Shown here: in pieces, positions 4,167-5,415 of the stretch
How the letters are laid out: each line of letters starts with the position of its first letter
How positions within the stretch are numbered: the first letter of the stretch is position 1
Program-made: the position numbers and the translations under genes
Origin: Thermocladium sp. UBA166
GTDB lineage: Archaea > Thermoproteota > Thermoprotei > Thermoproteales > Thermocladiaceae
Assembly (NCBI GenBank): GCA_002508315.1
Contig: DAHE01000016.1
Location: forward strand, 24,695-30,109
Length of the DNA: 5,415 nucleotides
Direction of reading: 5' to 3'
Notes under the pieces: model-generated
What the model was told of the DNA's origin: nothing
Databases searched by the model: none
The model's input: only the letters and a program-made list of their open reading frames with translations

Positions 4167-5415
4167 TGGAGGAGAGGGAGGCCATTAACTTCGATGAGTT
4201 GATAGAGAAGTTCAAGTCGCTGCTGGAATCCGATGAGAAGTACCTGAATGAGTTGAGCACCATGATAATAAACAGGGAGAGGTCGCTTGTGATAGACTTC
4301 AACGACTTGGTGTTGAACGGCAAGGAATTGGCCGACTTGTTGATGGACTCGCCCAACCTAGCCATTGATGCGGCGTCCAACGCCGTGAAGCGAATGGTGA
4401 CGGAGCGGGATCCGGAGCACGCCCGCCAAGTTGGGAAGTTCCACGCCAGGTTCAAGATGTCTCAGACGGACAAGTTGAGCCTGAGGAAGCTGCGCAGCGA
4501 TCAGATAGGGAGATTCATAGCCATAGAGGGCATAATACTGAGGCAGACTCCCCCCAAGCACTTCCTAGTCAAGGCGATATACAGGTGCACTCAGTGCGGT
4601 TACGAGGTGGAGGTGCCCCAGACGCTCAGTTCCTTCGTCCAGCCCCCCAGGAAGTGCCCCAGGTGCGGCGCAGTTAACTCCCTGGAGCTGACCTCCGAGC
4701 GGAGCGAGTTCATTGATTGGCAGAAGGTGATAATACAGGAAAGGCTGGAGGAATTGCCGTCCGGCCAATTGCCGCGCAACATGGAGGCCATCCTAATGGA
4801 CGACTTAGTGGACAGGGTGAAGCCGGGGGATAGAGTGACTGTGACTGGCATACTGGAGCTCGACATGGCTGAGCTCAGGAAGCTGAGGCCCCCCATACTC
4901 TCCAGCTACATAAACGTGAACTACATAGAGAGCATGCAGAAGGACTTCGCGGAGGTCGAGATAACCAGCGAGGACGAGGACAGGATAAGGGAGTTAGCCG
5001 CCATGCCCGACGTGAGGGATCGCATAATCCGCTCAATAGCCCCCTCGATCTACGGCATGACTGATGTCAAGGAAGCCATAGCCTGCCTACTCTTCGGCGG
5101 GGTCCCGAAGGAGTACCCAGACGGGATTAGGGTGAGGGGGGACATTCACCTCCTCCTGATAGGGGATCCAGGCGCTGGGAAGAGCCAATTATTGAAGTTC
5201 GTGAGCAAGATAGCGCCGAGGGCGGTGTACACCAACGGCAAGGGATCCACGGCCGCTGGGTTGACGGCCGCCGTCGTTAGGGACAAGACGACGAGCGAGT
5301 TCTACCTGGAGGCCGGCGCGTTGGTTCTCGGGGACATGGGGGTGGCCATAGTGGACGAGATAGACAAGATGGATGCGAAGGACCGCGTGGCCATGCATGA
5401 AGCCATGGAGCAGCA
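4166..5415 (+). CDS. mcm: Replicative DNA helicase MCM (5' part, cut by window edge)
   Basis: Minichromosome maintenance helicase, the hexameric 3'-5' ATPase that unwinds DNA at the fork. The first 416 codons are present; archaeal MCMs are usually about 650-700 residues, so the missing end should hold sensor 1, the arginine finger, sensor 2 and the C-terminal winged helix. Visible: helical N-terminal A domain (about 1-100), and an OB-fold domain beginning near RKLRSDQIGRFIAIEGIILR with a four-cysteine zinc ribbon, C141-x2-C144 and C164-x2-C167. After a linker comes the AAA+ core, with entry motif APSIYGMTDVKEAIACLLFGG (292-312), Walker A GDPGAGKS (333-340), the GKGSTAAGLTAAVVRD segment (358-373), EAGALVLGD (382-390) and Walker B VAIVDEIDKM (393-402). 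The start ATG overlaps the gins23 stop by one base. No intein interrupts the Walker A or Walker B regions visible here. Confidence 0.97.
   Translation, partial: MEEREAINFDELIEKFKSLLESDEKYLNELSTMIINRERSLVIDFNDLVLNGKELADLLMDSPNLAIDAASNAVKRMVTERDPEHARQVGKFHARFKMSQTDKLSLRKLRSDQIGRFIAIEGIILRQTPPKHFLVKAIYRCTQCGYEVEVPQTLSSFVQPPRKCPRCGAVNSLELTSERSEFIDWQKVIIQERLEELPSGQLPRNMEAILMDDLVDRVKPGDRVTVTGILELDMAELRKLRPPILSSYINVNYIESMQKDFAEVEITSEDEDRIRELAAMPDVRDRIIRSIAPSIYGMTDVKEAIACLLFGGVPKEYPDGIRVRGDIHLLLIGDPGAGKSQLLKFVSKIAPRAVYTNGKGSTAAGLTAAVVRDKTTSEFYLEAGALVLGDMGVAIVDEIDKMDAKDRVAMHEAMEQ

Noticed and set aside
4027..4455. Minus-strand open frame of 142 codons across the gins23-mcm junction
   Set aside because: It lies opposite two genes with clear homology and ends in a Pro-rich stretch created by G-rich codons on the other strand.
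5162..5400. Intein insertion in MCM, a known target of archaeal inteins
   Set aside because: The Walker A and Walker B regions read through without interruption up to the window edge.

Overview
The window looks like chromosomal DNA of a (hyper)thermophilic crenarchaeon (class Thermoproteia), possibly Thermoproteales. It carries archaeal core information-processing genes: Cbf5, Taw3, ribosomal protein S30e, a GINS subunit and MCM. Arginine is written mostly as AGG and isoleucine often as ATA. Nearly every transcription unit has an AT-rich TATA-like box centred about 24-29 bases upstream of its start codon, the spacing expected of leaderless archaeal mRNAs. The genus is inference and cannot be fixed from this window.

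Layout, left to right. Bases 1-218 are AT-rich and hold no convincing gene, only TATA-like tracts. Bases 219-566 (+) encode a 115-residue protein that looks like a winged helix. It converges with, and directly abuts, cbf5/truB (567-1586, -), the H/ACA and tRNA pseudouridine synthase. The divergent intergenic region 1587-1759 holds the cbf5 promoter, a short TTAACC tandem repeat, a structured GC-rich segment (1632-1696) that resembles the right end / omega-RNA tail of an IS200/IS605-type TnpB element without its tnpB gene, and the promoter of the next operon.

Bases 1760-2904 (+) are a tight two-gene operon: an unrecognised 155-residue protein, then Taw3, an enzyme of wyosine-type tRNA-Phe modification. 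A four-helix membrane protein of unknown role (2971-3321) follows. Next comes ribosomal protein S30e (3373-3522), a 49-codon gene identified by hand translation. The right part is a replication operon: Gins23 (3645-4166) overlaps by one base the start of MCM (4166 onward), which is cut by the window edge after 416 codons.

Functionally, cbf5 and taw3 belong to RNA modification, S30e to translation, and gins23-mcm to the replicative helicase (the CMG-like complex with a Cdc45/RecJ homologue not seen here). No complete new system is evident. The least explained parts are the orphan omega-RNA-like segment and the unknown gene coupled to taw3.
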